From positions 1-53,525 of the forward strand of contig CADDYR010000001.1 of assembly GCA_902810765.1 (NCBI GenBank): DNA of 53,525 nt. Direction: 5' to 3'. The position numbers and the translations under genes were made by a program. The notes beneath the pieces were generated by a model, which was given only the letters and a program-made list of their open reading frames with translations, was not told the DNA's origin and ran no database searches. This DNA comes from Chloroflexota bacterium. GTDB lineage: Bacteria > Chloroflexota > Chloroflexia > Thermobaculales > Thermobaculaceae. This document shows positions 1-8,696 of this stretch, piece by piece (position 1 is the stretch's first letter; each line of letters starts with the position of its first letter).

Positions 1-118
1 CTGCCGGATGCGGTGACCGGCGAGGCGTTGGCACAGGCGATGGGGCCTTATGCCCGCGCCAGCATGTTGCTGTATATGCTGGCGCTGGAATATGACCTGG
101 GCATTCGCCCGGCGCTGC
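1..118. other. Segment not matching the adjacent Sua5 gene (possible junction)
   Basis: The first ~118 bases read as an open frame (frame 1) that does not resemble the Sua5 family. The Sua5 signature begins abruptly in frame 2 at the Trp-Pro-Gly-Ala-Leu-Thr motif. The segment is either a fragment of another gene fused here by rearrangement or an assembly join at the contig end. I do not recognise the frame-1 peptide. Confidence 0.45.
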
Positions 119-490
119 TGGCCGGGAGCGCTCACGATGGTGCTGCGCGGCCTCCCCAAGGTGGCCGAGGCGCTGGGCTCGCGCGACGGCACGATCGGCA
201 TCCGTGTGCCCGACCACGCCGAGCTGCGGGAGCTGATCGCGCTCTCGGGCGGCGCGCTCGCGATCACCAGCGCGAACCGGTCCGGCGGCCCCGACTCGGT
301 GACCGCGGAGGAGGTCGAGGGGCAGATAGGCGACGGGGTCGAGCTGATCCTGGACGGCGGGAGATGCAGTGGCGGCACGCCGAGCACGGTCGTGAACCTC
401 ACGACGGACCCTCCTAAGATCGTCCGAAGCGGCCCTCTGGACGCCGTCGTGGCCCAACTGCTGGAGGCGGCCGGAGAGGGGTGGAGATGA
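119..490 (+). CDS. tsaC: Sua5/YciO/YrdC threonylcarbamoyl-AMP synthase, C-terminal part
   Basis: This is the C-terminal ~123 residues of a Sua5/YrdC-family protein, which makes threonylcarbamoyl-AMP from threonine, bicarbonate and ATP for the t6A37 modification of ANN-decoding tRNAs. Visible family motifs are WPGALTMVL at the break, GIRVPDH, the AITSANRSG loop, LILDGG and STVVNLT near the end. The usual N-terminal half with the KxR nucleotide-binding residues is absent; what precedes position ~119 is in another frame and unrelated. The stop codon overlaps the RNase PH start as ATGA, so the two genes form an operon. It is either truncated by the window or contig edge or a real 5' deletion. Confidence 0.8.
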   Translation, partial: WPGALTMVLRGLPKVAEALGSRDGTIGIRVPDHAELRELIALSGGALAITSANRSGGPDSVTAEEVEGQIGDGVELILDGGRCSGGTPSTVVNLTTDPPKIVRSGPLDAVVAQLLEAAGEGWR

Positions 491-1209
491 TACAGTCGGC
501 GAGAACGGACGGCAGGGCGAACGACGAGCTGAGGCCGTGCATCATCGAGCCCGATGCCCTGGCGTTCGCCGAGGGCTCGGCGCTGATCTCGTGCGGACGC
601 ACGAAGGTGCTCTGCGCAGCCTCCGTTCAGGACGGGGTGCCCCGGTTCCTCGAGGGCACCGACCGTGGCTGGCTCACCGCGGAGTACTCGATGCTGCCGC
701 GCGCGACGCTCACCCGCTCTCCCCGCGAGGTGAGCCGCGGGCACCCGAGCGGCCGCACGCAGGAGATCTCGAGGCTCATAGGCAGGTCGCTGCGCGCCGC
801 GGTGAGCCTCTCGGAGATCGGCGCGGTCACGATCATAATCGACTGCGACGTGCTGCAGGCCGACGGCGGCACGCGCACCGCGAGCATCACCGGTGGCTAC
901 GTCGCGGTGGCGCTGGCGCTCAGGCGGCTCTTCCCCGAGAGCTACCGCGACCTCCTGACCCCGGTCGCGGCGGTGAGCGTCGGGGTGGTCGGCGGGATGC
1001 CGATGCTGGACCTCGACTACTCGGAGGACTCGTCGGCGGACGCGGACGTGAACGTGGTCCGGAACGCGCGCGGCGAGTACATCGAGGTCCAGTCCACGGC
1101 GGAGCGGGTGGGCTTCGATCGCGAGGCCCTTGGTCGCCTGCTGGACCTGGCCGACGCCGGGATCGAGCGCCTGCTGCGCATCCAGGAGGGTAGCCTGGCC
1201 TCCCGCTAG
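487..1209 (+). CDS. rph: Ribonuclease PH
   Basis: A phosphorolytic 3'-5' exoribonuclease that trims the 3' ends of tRNA precursors, using phosphate and releasing nucleoside diphosphates. The 240-residue length is normal for the family. Recognisable features are the RTDGR start, GRTKVLCAASV, the GWLTAEYSMLPRAT block, the GRTQEISRLIGRSLRA phosphate/RNA-binding segment, IDCDVLQADGGTRTASI and VGVVGGMPMLDLDYSED with its acidic metal ligands. I chose the ATG at 487, which overlaps the upstream tsaC stop (ATGA) and has a GGAG-rich stretch just upstream; the GTG at 481 is an alternative. The gene ends convergently with dedA, overlapping it by 4 bases. Confidence 0.95.
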   Translation: MIQSARTDGRANDELRPCIIEPDALAFAEGSALISCGRTKVLCAASVQDGVPRFLEGTDRGWLTAEYSMLPRATLTRSPREVSRGHPSGRTQEISRLIGRSLRAAVSLSEIGAVTIIIDCDVLQADGGTRTASITGGYVAVALALRRLFPESYRDLLTPVAAVSVGVVGGMPMLDLDYSEDSSADADVNVVRNARGEYIEVQSTAERVGFDREALGRLLDLADAGIERLLRIQEGSLASR

Positions 1210-1904
1210 GGCGTCGTCTCGGTGGGCTCGTGTCCGCGATCCCCCCTTCGGCGGCCGAGGTAGTCCTCGAGCGGGCCCGGCAGCTCCCGCTCGGCCTGCT
1301 CCTCCAGCCGCTTCTCGTTCTTGCGCAGGAAGAGCACCAACACGACGAACGCGGCGACCACGAGCACGCCCGTGACCAGGCGGTACGTGCCCTCCAGCCT
1401 CTGGAACGTGTCGCCCAGCAGGAAGCCGCCAGCACCGTAGATCGCCGCCCACGTGATCCCCCCCGCGGCGTTGAAGGCGAAGAAGCGCCGCCAGGGCATG
1501 TGGTTGGTGCCCGCCAGGAACGCGGCCCAGGTGCGCAGGATCGAGACGAACCTCCCGAAGAACACCACCTTCCCGCCGTGCCGCCTGAACAGGTAGAAGC
1601 CGAGCTTCAGCTTCCGGTCGTCGAGCCGCACGTACCGGCCATACCTGTGCAGCAGCCTGTAGCCCCCCTCGCTGCCGATCCAGTACCCGAAGTTGTCGCC
1701 TATGATGGCTCCGGCGGCCGCGGCGACGACGACGAGCGCTATGTTCAGGTGGCCGGTGGTGCCCGCGTAGATCGCTGCGGCGAGCAGGGCCGTCTCGCCC
1801 GGGAAGGGCACGCCCGTGCTCTCGATCATCACGAACACGAGCACGACCCAGTAGCCGTAGGTCGCGAGCAGGCGCGAGAGGTCGTGGGGCACAGGATCCA
1901 TCAT
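1206..1904 (-). CDS. DedA family membrane protein
   Basis: A 232-residue DedA/SNARE-associated (VTT domain) membrane protein. Relatives act at the cytoplasmic membrane in lipid-carrier flipping (undecaprenyl phosphate, phosphatidylethanolamine) and in maintaining the proton motive force. Several hydrophobic helices are visible. Family features include the re-entrant region ESTGVPFPGETAL, GAIIGDNFGYWIG, the FGRFVSILRTWAAFLAGTNHMPWRRF block with conserved Arg residues, and a last helix before a charged, Arg/Glu-rich C-terminus. It is convergent with rph. The substrate cannot be told from the sequence. Confidence 0.88.
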   Translation of the reverse strand: MMDPVPHDLSRLLATYGYWVVLVFVMIESTGVPFPGETALLAAAIYAGTTGHLNIALVVVAAAAGAIIGDNFGYWIGSEGGYRLLHRYGRYVRLDDRKLKLGFYLFRRHGGKVVFFGRFVSILRTWAAFLAGTNHMPWRRFFAFNAAGGITWAAIYGAGGFLLGDTFQRLEGTYRLVTGVLVVAAFVVLVLFLRKNEKRLEEQAERELPGPLEDYLGRRRGDRGHEPTETTP

Positions 1905-1933
1905 CCCTTAATTATGCCCCGCCTCGCCCGCCT

Positions 1934-2713
1934 TCAGAGGTCATCCGCGTGGGCGAGGAAGTGGCACAGGTCCTCGAACACGAAGTCGGGCCGGATCTCC
2001 CCCGTCTCCGCCTCCTCGCGGGTCGAGACTCCGGTGAGCAGCAACACGGTCTTCAATCCGAGACGTTGTCCCGCGAGAATGTCCGTGTCCAGCCTGTCGC
2101 CGAGCACGACCACCTCGCCGTTCTCGGGCATCGTCCTGAGCGCCATCTCGTAGATCGCGGGTTCGGGCTTGCCGATCACCGTCGGCCTGATGCCGGTGAC
2201 GAGCGTGATCACCGCCTGGATGGCCCCGGCGCCGGGGGTGATGCCCTGCTCGGTGGGGAAGGTGGTGTCCGGGTTGGTCGCGATGAACTGGGCGCCGCGC
2301 TGGACCGCGAAGCAGGCGGCGGTGAGCTTCTGGTAGGTCAGGTCGAAGTCGCTGCCAGCGACGAGCCACTCCGGCGAGTACCAATCGGGCCGGAAGCCGA
2401 GCGCCGGGTCGAAGATGGCCTGAAGCAGCCCCGGCCCTCCGAGCACCTGCACTCTGGCGCCCTTCCCGGCACGCTCGTGGAGCCATCGCGCGGTCGCGAG
2501 CGCGGAGGTGGTGATGTGGTCGGGCGGGACGGCGAGGCCGAATCCCCGTAGCTGAGCGGCCACCTCGTCCGGGGGGCGCGTGGAGTTGTTCGTGACGAGG
2601 GAGTAGGAGTGGCCTCGTGCCTCGATCCACTCGAAGAGCTCGCGCACTCCCGGCAGCGCGCGCCTGCCCCTGTACAGCACGCCGTCGAGGTCGATCAGTA
2701 GTCGCAATGCCAT
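1934..2713 (-). CDS. HAD-superfamily hydrolase, subfamily IIA (NagD-like phosphatase)
   Basis: A 259-residue cytoplasmic HAD phosphatase. Motif I is the LLIDLDGVLYRG segment with the nucleophile Asp and its Asp partner; motif II is SLVTNNST; a Lys lies in VIGKPEPAIYE; motif III is VVLGDRLDTDILAG. The C2-type cap between motifs II and III contains the FIATNPDTTFPT segment typical of the NagD/4-nitrophenylphosphatase group. The ATG at 2713 gives MALRLLIDLDGV, the usual start for this family; the in-frame codons further upstream encode an unlikely extension. The physiological substrate is unknown. Confidence 0.9.
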   Translation of the reverse strand: MALRLLIDLDGVLYRGRRALPGVRELFEWIEARGHSYSLVTNNSTRPPDEVAAQLRGFGLAVPPDHITTSALATARWLHERAGKGARVQVLGGPGLLQAIFDPALGFRPDWYSPEWLVAGSDFDLTYQKLTAACFAVQRGAQFIATNPDTTFPTEQGITPGAGAIQAVITLVTGIRPTVIGKPEPAIYEMALRTMPENGEVVVLGDRLDTDILAGQRLGLKTVLLLTGVSTREEAETGEIRPDFVFEDLCHFLAHADDL

Positions 2714-2879
2714 CGCTCCGTGTCGTGAGTGCTGGTCAATCATATCACCGGAGTCGTGCTGAGCGCGACGCCGTCGCTTCCGGTCGTGAGGGTGGGCATC
2801 GCACGGCGGGTGATCGCCGCCTCTGCCGATGCGACAACCACCATGCGCGGGTCGTTCTCGATCATAGGGACGGCGACGC

Positions 2880-2908
2880 TTGGGGAGCGAGCGTGGGGCC
2901 TGTATAAT
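2880..2908 (+). promoter_or_regulatory. Promoter of tRNA-Arg
   Basis: TTGGGG at 2880-2885 and a consensus TATAAT at 2903-2908 are separated by exactly 17 bases and lie 17 bases upstream of the mature tRNA 5' end, a classic sigma-70 arrangement. This supports the tRNA having its own promoter. Confidence 0.75.
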
Positions 2909-2925
2909 GGTGGGAGTGGAGCCGA

Positions 2926-3002
2926 GCGCCAGTAGCTCAGTTGGACAGAGCGGCTGCCTTCTAAGCAGCGGGTCGGGGGTTCGAGTCCCTCCTGGCGTGC
3001 CA
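2926..3002 (+). tRNA. tRNA-Arg (anticodon TCT)
   Basis: A full cloverleaf of 77 nt with encoded CCA. The acceptor arm GCGCCAG pairs with CTGGCGT, the D arm is GCTC/GAGC, the anticodon stem is GCTGC/GCAGC with loop CTTCTAA (anticodon TCT), and the T arm is GGGGG/CCCTC around TTCGAGT. It reads AGA codons. It stands at the border between core genes and the defence island, so its 3' half is a candidate integration site. I found no second copy of its 3' end in the window. Confidence 0.95.
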
Positions 3003-3392
3003 CTGTAACTTCAGATATTTCCTGGCTTTTATCCAACACCTGCCCCTCCAGTTTTCGCCTCATGGGGCTCTTTGGTCCCATTTTGGTCCCACCAGATTCT
3101 TCGAGGCGGAGTGCGACCAGGTACGGCAGCTCGCAGGGACGCGAGGCTTCGATCCTCATCATGAGATTCGGGTGCCACCAGCCATGTGGGGCGTGGAGTA
3201 TGAGGGACGCGTGTACCGGCTGGGGGACCATGAGCTCACCGGGACAATGCGCTGCCTCAGTCACGCGGTGGCTCAGGGACAGTGCCCGTAGGATAACACC
3301 GAGTAGCGGTATATCTGGAGGAGGTTCGCACCGAAATGTTCTCGATCAGAGTCAAGGATGAACCAACAGGCAAGCGGGATCACAAGCGGGGA
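3003..3392. other. Intergenic region at the edge of the defence island
   Basis: No convincing gene. The tract directly after the tRNA includes two closely spaced TTTGGTCCCA-like repeats (around 3070-3090) and later a near-tandem CAAGCGGGATCA repeat around 3373-3398. The minus-strand open frame across the tRNA is an antisense-tRNA artefact. The region may hold the left attachment site of the integrative element, but I cannot delimit it. Confidence 0.4.
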
Positions 3393-3827
3393 TCAATCGT
3401 TGGCGAGGCATCGCTCCCAGACTATCAGAGCCTGCCTATGGCCACCCTCCGTCTCATTGTGTTGAAACCCAATGCGCTGGTAGAAGGCATTGGCCTCGAG
3501 GCCATCAGGGCATTTCAAACGAATCTGCCTGCACCCAGCCCCCGCGGCGCGCCTGCCCACCTCCTCGACCAGCGCTCGCCCTAGCCCCTTTCGCCGCTCA
3601 CTCTCGGCTACCACGAGGTGGTAAATAGTGACGATCCCATCCCGTCGTTGGTAGTACTGGCAGAAGCCCAGGATATCCTCGCCCTGCACGATCGCGAGCA
3701 CCTCTTCACGCTCGATGGAGCGAAGCAGCGCGGTGCGATGCACAAAGCCCAAATACCTTCTGTTACCGTCCGCAAGGGCTTTGAGAGCGGCCAGATGCTC
3801 GAGGGTCGCCACCAGGTACTTAGCCAC
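3393..3827 (-). CDS. GNAT family N-acetyltransferase, last gene of the defence operon
   Basis: A 144-residue single-domain GNAT protein. The acetyl-CoA-binding motif A is visible as VVAESERRKGLGRALVEEVG (Arg/Gln-x-x-Gly-x-Gly/Ala-type loop), preceded by the IYHLVV beta strand and followed by LKCPDGLEANAFYQRIGF, the usual motif B ending. It overlaps the upstream ATPase gene by 8 bases, so it is co-transcribed and translationally coupled with the operon. The substrate is not evident; it could modify a small molecule, a base or a protein. Its position at the 3' end of a DpdA-containing operon makes a role in nucleobase tailoring or toxicity conceivable, but this is speculation. Confidence 0.8.
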   Translation of the reverse strand: MAKYLVATLEHLAALKALADGNRRYLGFVHRTALLRSIEREEVLAIVQGEDILGFCQYYQRRDGIVTIYHLVVAESERRKGLGRALVEEVGRRAAGAGCRQIRLKCPDGLEANAFYQRIGFQHNETEGGHRQALIVWERCLAND

Positions 3828-6800
3828 CGCTACGTGACTCGCGCACCTTTACGTACACGGCCACCCAGCCCTTCCCATACAGCCCCTCCAGGTCGTGCCA
3901 GACACCCTCACTTCCCGAGGCTGACCGCACTGCCTGCAGTAGCTGTCCCAAATCGACCGAGTCGCCGTCCATCTGGATGCCCTGCAGCGCTTCCAGCAAT
4001 TGGGTCTCGCTGGAAGTGAGCTGGACCTCACCCACGGCTCTATCTATCACATCGAACCCGGTCTTGAATGGGGGCAGTGACGTCAAGGGACCACTCAGGC
4101 GGTTCAGAAGGCACACCAGCGCCCCGGACTCACTTGCGTCGGCAATGACCGATCGATCGGCGGCTCTCCCTCTCAGCTCATCAAGCTCGCGGGACACTGC
4201 CTCCACTTCCACCAGCAATGCCTCGGTGTCGCCTCTCAGCCCAGTGTGCGAGCCGGCCACGTACGCGAGGTCTGGAGAGACGAGAATCTGACGCAGGCGC
4301 TCCATCCATCTCTCCAGCTGCTCCCGTACTCGGGTTATAGTTCTGAGGATATCCTCTGACACCTCGCGTGTCAGCAGTTCAGTCGAGCTGGCGGGGCTAG
4401 CTGGGTTGTACTCAGCGCTGAAGGCCAAGTCGAGCGGACGCTTGAGGTACTCGTGCAGCAGCTCAGCGTAGCGCTGCTTGAGCTGGTCGAACGCCTGCTG
4501 CTTCGCCACCTGGCTCTCGTGAACCATCGACTCGAGGCGCTCGACCTCGCCCTCCCAGCTCTGTGAGCTCACGAGTGCCGCAAGCTTCCGGCTGCTCAGC
4601 TCCCCGGAGATCCGTGCGCCGAGGGCCGTAAGCGGAGCCGTGTCCTCGTTCAGCCTCTCCACCTCCCTTGAGAGCGCCGACAAGCGGCCGAGAGCACGTC
4701 GAGCGCGCACCAGCTGGATGCACTGAGTCTCCGTGGCGTTCGCGTTTGCGCGAAGCTGCGTGGCCACCTTGCTGAGATTCCGCGAGCGCTCCAGCCCCTC
4801 TCGGAGCTGCGCGGGCCCCAGCTCGCCCCGGAGCTCGGCAAGGGCGTCGAGCGCCGCATTGCGAAGGTCCGACTGCTCGCTCCGCAGCCTCTCGGCCTCC
4901 GCCAGCAGCTGCTTGCGGGCAGTCTCGAGGTGGGGCCCGAAGAACTCTCGCGGCACCGGTTCCGACAGCTTGTAATTGGCCACCGGGTCCGGCAGCCGTA
5001 GCTCCGCCAGGGCGCGAATCTCCTCCCGCAGCTCGGCGGCACGGGCCTCCATGAACTCGTCGAGCCGCTTCCCGTACTGTCGCAGTGTGCTGCGCAGTCG
5101 ATGAATCACCGCCGCGTCCAGCTGCTCCGGGCGCTCTCGGAGCTGCCGCTGCATCTTCCGCGTGTTCTCGGCCTGGCTGCGCAGCATGAGGTCATCCGGA
5201 TAGGCGGCCAGCAGAGGGTTCAGCCGCTCTAGGTGCGCCTCTATCTGCTCCCGGAGCACGTTGAGCGGCACCTCGGCCGTCGGCACCTCCTGAATCTCGG
5301 TCCTGCCGCTAACGGTCTCGGCAAGCTCGCGCCGTTCGAGGAGGTCAATGACAGCGTCGATCTCCGCTGACCTATAGCCCTGTGCGTACGCTACCTCGTA
5401 CAGTCTCCGAATAGGCAGCACGTGCACCTCGAGCTCCTGCCCCAGGTGACGCACGCGCCGTGGCTCGCCCCCGGCCATCAGCTCCATGAACTGCGTCTCG
5501 AGCGGGTGCAGCGTGAACTTGACGGTCCCAACCCCCTGTCCACGGAAGGGCACCTCCTCGTGAATCAGGTCGGGAAACGTACTAATGAAGGAGTCGAGGC
5601 CGGTGTTGGTCCGGTGGAAGAGCTCGGCCACGTCGCGCTTCGTGCCCTCGTAGCCCTCCTTGCCCTGCTTCTCCTCTCTGCTCTGTAGGTGGTCCAGCGC
5701 CAGGTAGTAGTCCTTGAGCGCGAGCTGCCAGCCCTTCTGAAGCATGAGCGTCCGGTACGTAGGGAAGCGCAGCTCGCACGCCCGGCGGAAGGCCTGCTCC
5801 ACGATGCGCTCGCGCGCCGCGTTCAGCCCCTGCCCCAGCTCGGCGCTGAGCAGCTCCTCCAGCGCGTGGTCGAACAGGAGCGGCTCGAACACCAGCTCGA
5901 CCTCGCGGTCCATGTCCTTCGGGATGAGGTGCTGCTCGCGCTTCTCCTCGAGATACTGATGCAGGCCCAGCATCATGAACGGCGTGACCTTCCAGGGGCT
6001 CATCACAGGCTGGAGCTGCGCTTTGAGGTCGCTGTAGAACTCGTCGGAGCTGCGGTGAAAGAAGTTGAGGCGGAGCCGGACCACGCCATCGCTTCTCACC
6101 TCGATGCCACCCGGCAGGTCACGACGCTCCCGGTCCTCCATGTCCAGATGCCGCTCCAGCGACACGTCGAAGACCACGTCGGCATCTGGTCCTCCCTTCG
6201 ACTGCTCCGTGTCGCGGGCGAGCCGGACGAGCACACGGCGGTCGGGATACCGCTTCGCCGTAGAGTTGAAGCTCCCCTCGAGGAGCACTCCCGCGCTCTG
6301 GTCCCGCCGTCGCTCCAGCCGCTCCAGGACCTTCCATTGAGGGGAGGGGAACAGCCGCGCGACCACGAGGTCGAGCAAGCCCTGCTCGGCCCGCTGGAAC
6401 GCCCGGTCGGACTGCTCGACGTAGTTACGGCTGAACTCACGGAGGGTCTGCTGCAGCCAGTCGGAGGGACGCGCATTCGCGGGCTCCAGTCCGAGCAGCG
6501 TGTAGCCGCGGGGCACGGGATTGCCCTGGTCGTCGCGGCCTCCGCCCAGCTCGATGACGACCTCGCCCCTGCGCAGGCGGATCAGCTCGTCGGCCTCCCG
6601 CCAAAGCCCCGCCGCGTGGAGCACATCCTCCGAGGCGCCGTAGGTGGGGAAGGCTCCGAGCAGCTTCACGAGCTCGCGCCCCCTCGGAAGGGCGGCTGCG
6701 GCCGGATCGCCAAGGTGACCCTGCACCACCTGCTGCAGCTTGCCGTCCCCGTCGAACGCAATCTCATTCTGGAGGAAGCCGTCCACCACCCCGACAGGTC

Positions 6801-7860
6801 CAAGAGGCTCAACCTGAGGGCAATCAAGATAGCGCTGCGCCATGTGCTTGAAGCCTGCGATCACGGTTCTTGGCCCGCTCGCGAGGTCGTCCCGCGCCGC
6901 TATCTCCCCGAGGCTGGCCAGCCCCTCCGCCGTGACGACCCGCTGCTCCTCCGCCTCGAAGTCGAACTCTCGCGCCAGCTGCTGCCAGAGGCGCGCCGCG
7001 AAGTGCCGGTCGTAGATGCTGCGCAGGTCGAGCGCGAGGCGGTCCATCTTGAGGCGCTGCACGAGGTCGCCACGCTGGTCGTTGATGACGCCGAGCTCCT
7101 TGGAGGGGATGCTGAATATGAGCCCGACCTTCAGCACGCCCTTGCGCGTGACCATGCCCTCCACGATGTTGTGAAGCGGAGCGATAGGATCCTCGCGGCC
7201 CGCTTTGATGGAGGGCTCGACGTACTGCTGCACCTCATCGGGAAAGAGCACCAGCCCGTCGAAGCCCGCCTGCTGGGCGAGCGCGCTGACGCGGGAGAAG
7301 AACTCGAGGTAGTCCTTCGAGGTGAGCTTGAGGGTGTATCTGCCCTCGGCAAAGAGCTGTCGAAGGCGCTCGAGCATGACCGCATCTCCCCCGGCGTCGC
7401 TCTCTATGCTCCGGTCGGTCGCCGCGTGGTAGATCTGCTCCAGCTCCCCGACGCAGCCCGGTACCGAGCGACTTAGCTCGTAGCGCGCCCAGCCGTACGT
7501 GGCCCGAATGAGGTCGCTGAGCTCGCCCAGCTGGAAGGGGGGCACGGCCAGCAGGTTGGCCTGGCGGCAGCGCTGCCACATGTACAGCGCCGTGCTCGTC
7601 TTGCCGTACCCAAAGTCTGCCGTGATGTAGCCCTTCGGCGCGGCTGCATTCTTCACGAGGGTGATGAGCCTCTGCTCATACTCCGAGATAGATACCTCGT
7701 CCTCGGTCGAGCCGCTTGCACGGCCGAATGGCACGTACGAGCGCACGTGTCGTGTGAAGCTCTGATCCATCATCTCGGGAGCCTCGAGCAGCCGGTCTGC
7801 CGTCGGCGTACCGACCACCGGCTCCTTGTCGAGCACTACTCGCAAACCCTCGAGTGCCAT
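3820..7860 (-). CDS. Large P-loop ATPase with coiled-coil tail (DpdH- or BrxC/PglY-like)
   Basis: A 1346-residue cytoplasmic protein. A P-loop (ADFGYGKTST, residues ~81-90) and a Walker B strand ending in Asp-Glu (LVLFPDEVQQY, residues ~203-213) mark an N-terminal AAA+/STAND-type ATPase. The pattern 'hhhh-x-DE-x-x-x-Y' resembles BREX BrxC/PglY and other giant defence ATPases. The middle is globular. From about residue 850 the sequence is rich in Glu/Arg/Leu heptads and probably forms long coiled coils. It follows the 273-aa gene by 14 bases and overlaps the GNAT gene by 8. In known Dpd islands a large ATPase (DpdH) occupies a similar place, so I suspect equivalence but cannot verify it. A mechano-ATPase role in restriction is inferred. 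Confidence 0.7.
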   Translation of the reverse strand: MALEGLRVVLDKEPVVGTPTADRLLEAPEMMDQSFTRHVRSYVPFGRASGSTEDEVSISEYEQRLITLVKNAAAPKGYITADFGYGKTSTALYMWQRCRQANLLAVPPFQLGELSDLIRATYGWARYELSRSVPGCVGELEQIYHAATDRSIESDAGGDAVMLERLRQLFAEGRYTLKLTSKDYLEFFSRVSALAQQAGFDGLVLFPDEVQQYVEPSIKAGREDPIAPLHNIVEGMVTRKGVLKVGLIFSIPSKELGVINDQRGDLVQRLKMDRLALDLRSIYDRHFAARLWQQLAREFDFEAEEQRVVTAEGLASLGEIAARDDLASGPRTVIAGFKHMAQRYLDCPQVEPLGPVGVVDGFLQNEIAFDGDGKLQQVVQGHLGDPAAAALPRGRELVKLLGAFPTYGASEDVLHAAGLWREADELIRLRRGEVVIELGGGRDDQGNPVPRGYTLLGLEPANARPSDWLQQTLREFSRNYVEQSDRAFQRAEQGLLDLVVARLFPSPQWKVLERLERRRDQSAGVLLEGSFNSTAKRYPDRRVLVRLARDTEQSKGGPDADVVFDVSLERHLDMEDRERRDLPGGIEVRSDGVVRLRLNFFHRSSDEFYSDLKAQLQPVMSPWKVTPFMMLGLHQYLEEKREQHLIPKDMDREVELVFEPLLFDHALEELLSAELGQGLNAARERIVEQAFRRACELRFPTYRTLMLQKGWQLALKDYYLALDHLQSREEKQGKEGYEGTKRDVAELFHRTNTGLDSFISTFPDLIHEEVPFRGQGVGTVKFTLHPLETQFMELMAGGEPRRVRHLGQELEVHVLPIRRLYEVAYAQGYRSAEIDAVIDLLERRELAETVSGRTEIQEVPTAEVPLNVLREQIEAHLERLNPLLAAYPDDLMLRSQAENTRKMQRQLRERPEQLDAAVIHRLRSTLRQYGKRLDEFMEARAAELREEIRALAELRLPDPVANYKLSEPVPREFFGPHLETARKQLLAEAERLRSEQSDLRNAALDALAELRGELGPAQLREGLERSRNLSKVATQLRANANATETQCIQLVRARRALGRLSALSREVERLNEDTAPLTALGARISGELSSRKLAALVSSQSWEGEVERLESMVHESQVAKQQAFDQLKQRYAELLHEYLKRPLDLAFSAEYNPASPASSTELLTREVSEDILRTITRVREQLERWMERLRQILVSPDLAYVAGSHTGLRGDTEALLVEVEAVSRELDELRGRAADRSVIADASESGALVCLLNRLSGPLTSLPPFKTGFDVIDRAVGEVQLTSSETQLLEALQGIQMDGDSVDLGQLLQAVRSASGSEGVWHDLEGLYGKGWVAVYVKVRESRSGG

Positions 7861-7874
7861 CCTTCAGTTACCTC

Positions 7875-8696
7875 CTAATCCAAGAGCAGCTCGACCGTCG
7901 GGTACTCCCGAAGGCGGATGAAGCGGCCGTAGGAGCCGGTGCGCGTGCCGGCTTCAGCAAGGTGGGGAAACGCCGCTAGCGCTTGATCCAGCCGACGGTC
8001 CAGGACGGACGGCTCGAGCAGGCACAGGCGAGCAACGGCCTCTCGACGCTCAGGCGTCAGCAAGAGATCAGTGTTGAGCTGGGCGCTGCTCTCGCGTGCT
8101 ACGTGGCCGACCGCCAGCAGCACCAGTTCTCGGGAGCAGAGGTCGCGGCGATGAAAGCAGTCGTTCTCCAGCACGGGCGGGGTGAGGGGCTCCAGCCACT
8201 TGCGTAGGCCCAGCACGCTCTTGGTGCTGAACGCGGGCCGAGCACCCTCAAACTTCGCCTCTGCGAGCGAGAGCACATCCGCCACCAACTGCTTCCGATT
8301 AGCAGCATCGAGCACGATCTGTCCTTCTGCCCACAGGTGGTCACAGAACACTCGGTATGCCCAGGACACTCCGAGGTCAGGTCTGGCCGACCAGGCAGAG
8401 TACAGGAGGAAGTGCAGCACATCGGCGGCCACATCCGGCCTGAGCCGGTAGAGCGACTGCCCGAGCACCGAAAGCTTTATGCCACTGGCTCCATCCTCGA
8501 GAATCCCCAGCAGTCGCGCCATTGATAGCGGCTCCGTCCGATCCGTGAACGCGTACCGCTCGCGGATCGCGCTCAAGAGCTCCGCGTACGACCCGAACGC
8601 CTCGCGGCCACTCTGCGACATTGCCTCGACGATGGTCCGCATATGCTCGCTGCTGCGGACTGGGTCGAGGTGCAGCGTTACGTGTTCCGTAGCCAT
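7875..8696 (-). CDS. Conserved-looking protein of unknown function, defence operon
   Basis: I do not recognise this 273-residue protein. It is soluble and mostly helical, with no signal peptide or membrane segment. Notable parts are an N-terminal His-containing stretch (ATEHVTLHLDP), a central aromatic-rich segment (HFLLYSAWSARPDLGVSWAY) and a C-terminal region with several Arg/Leu helices ending in VELLLD. The start overlaps the end of the TGT-like gene by 19 bases and the ATPase gene follows after 14 bases, so the product is made with both and is a candidate partner of the ATPase. By position it could correspond to DpdG of Dpd islands; this is a positional guess only. Confidence 0.6.
   Translation of the reverse strand: MATEHVTLHLDPVRSSEHMRTIVEAMSQSGREAFGSYAELLSAIRERYAFTDRTEPLSMARLLGILEDGASGIKLSVLGQSLYRLRPDVAADVLHFLLYSAWSARPDLGVSWAYRVFCDHLWAEGQIVLDAANRKQLVADVLSLAEAKFEGARPAFSTKSVLGLRKWLEPLTPPVLENDCFHRRDLCSRELVLLAVGHVARESSAQLNTDLLLTPERREAVARLCLLEPSVLDRRLDQALAAFPHLAEAGTRTGSYGRFIRLREYPTVELLLD

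Noticed and set aside
2740-3264. 174-aa minus-strand frame across the tRNA
   Set aside because: It contains RQEGLEPPTRCLEG, the well-known translation of antisense tRNA, and has no other support.
5689-7476. 595-aa plus-strand open frame
   Set aside because: It is an antisense shadow of the ATPase gene with no start-site or family features; long shadows are expected at this GC content.
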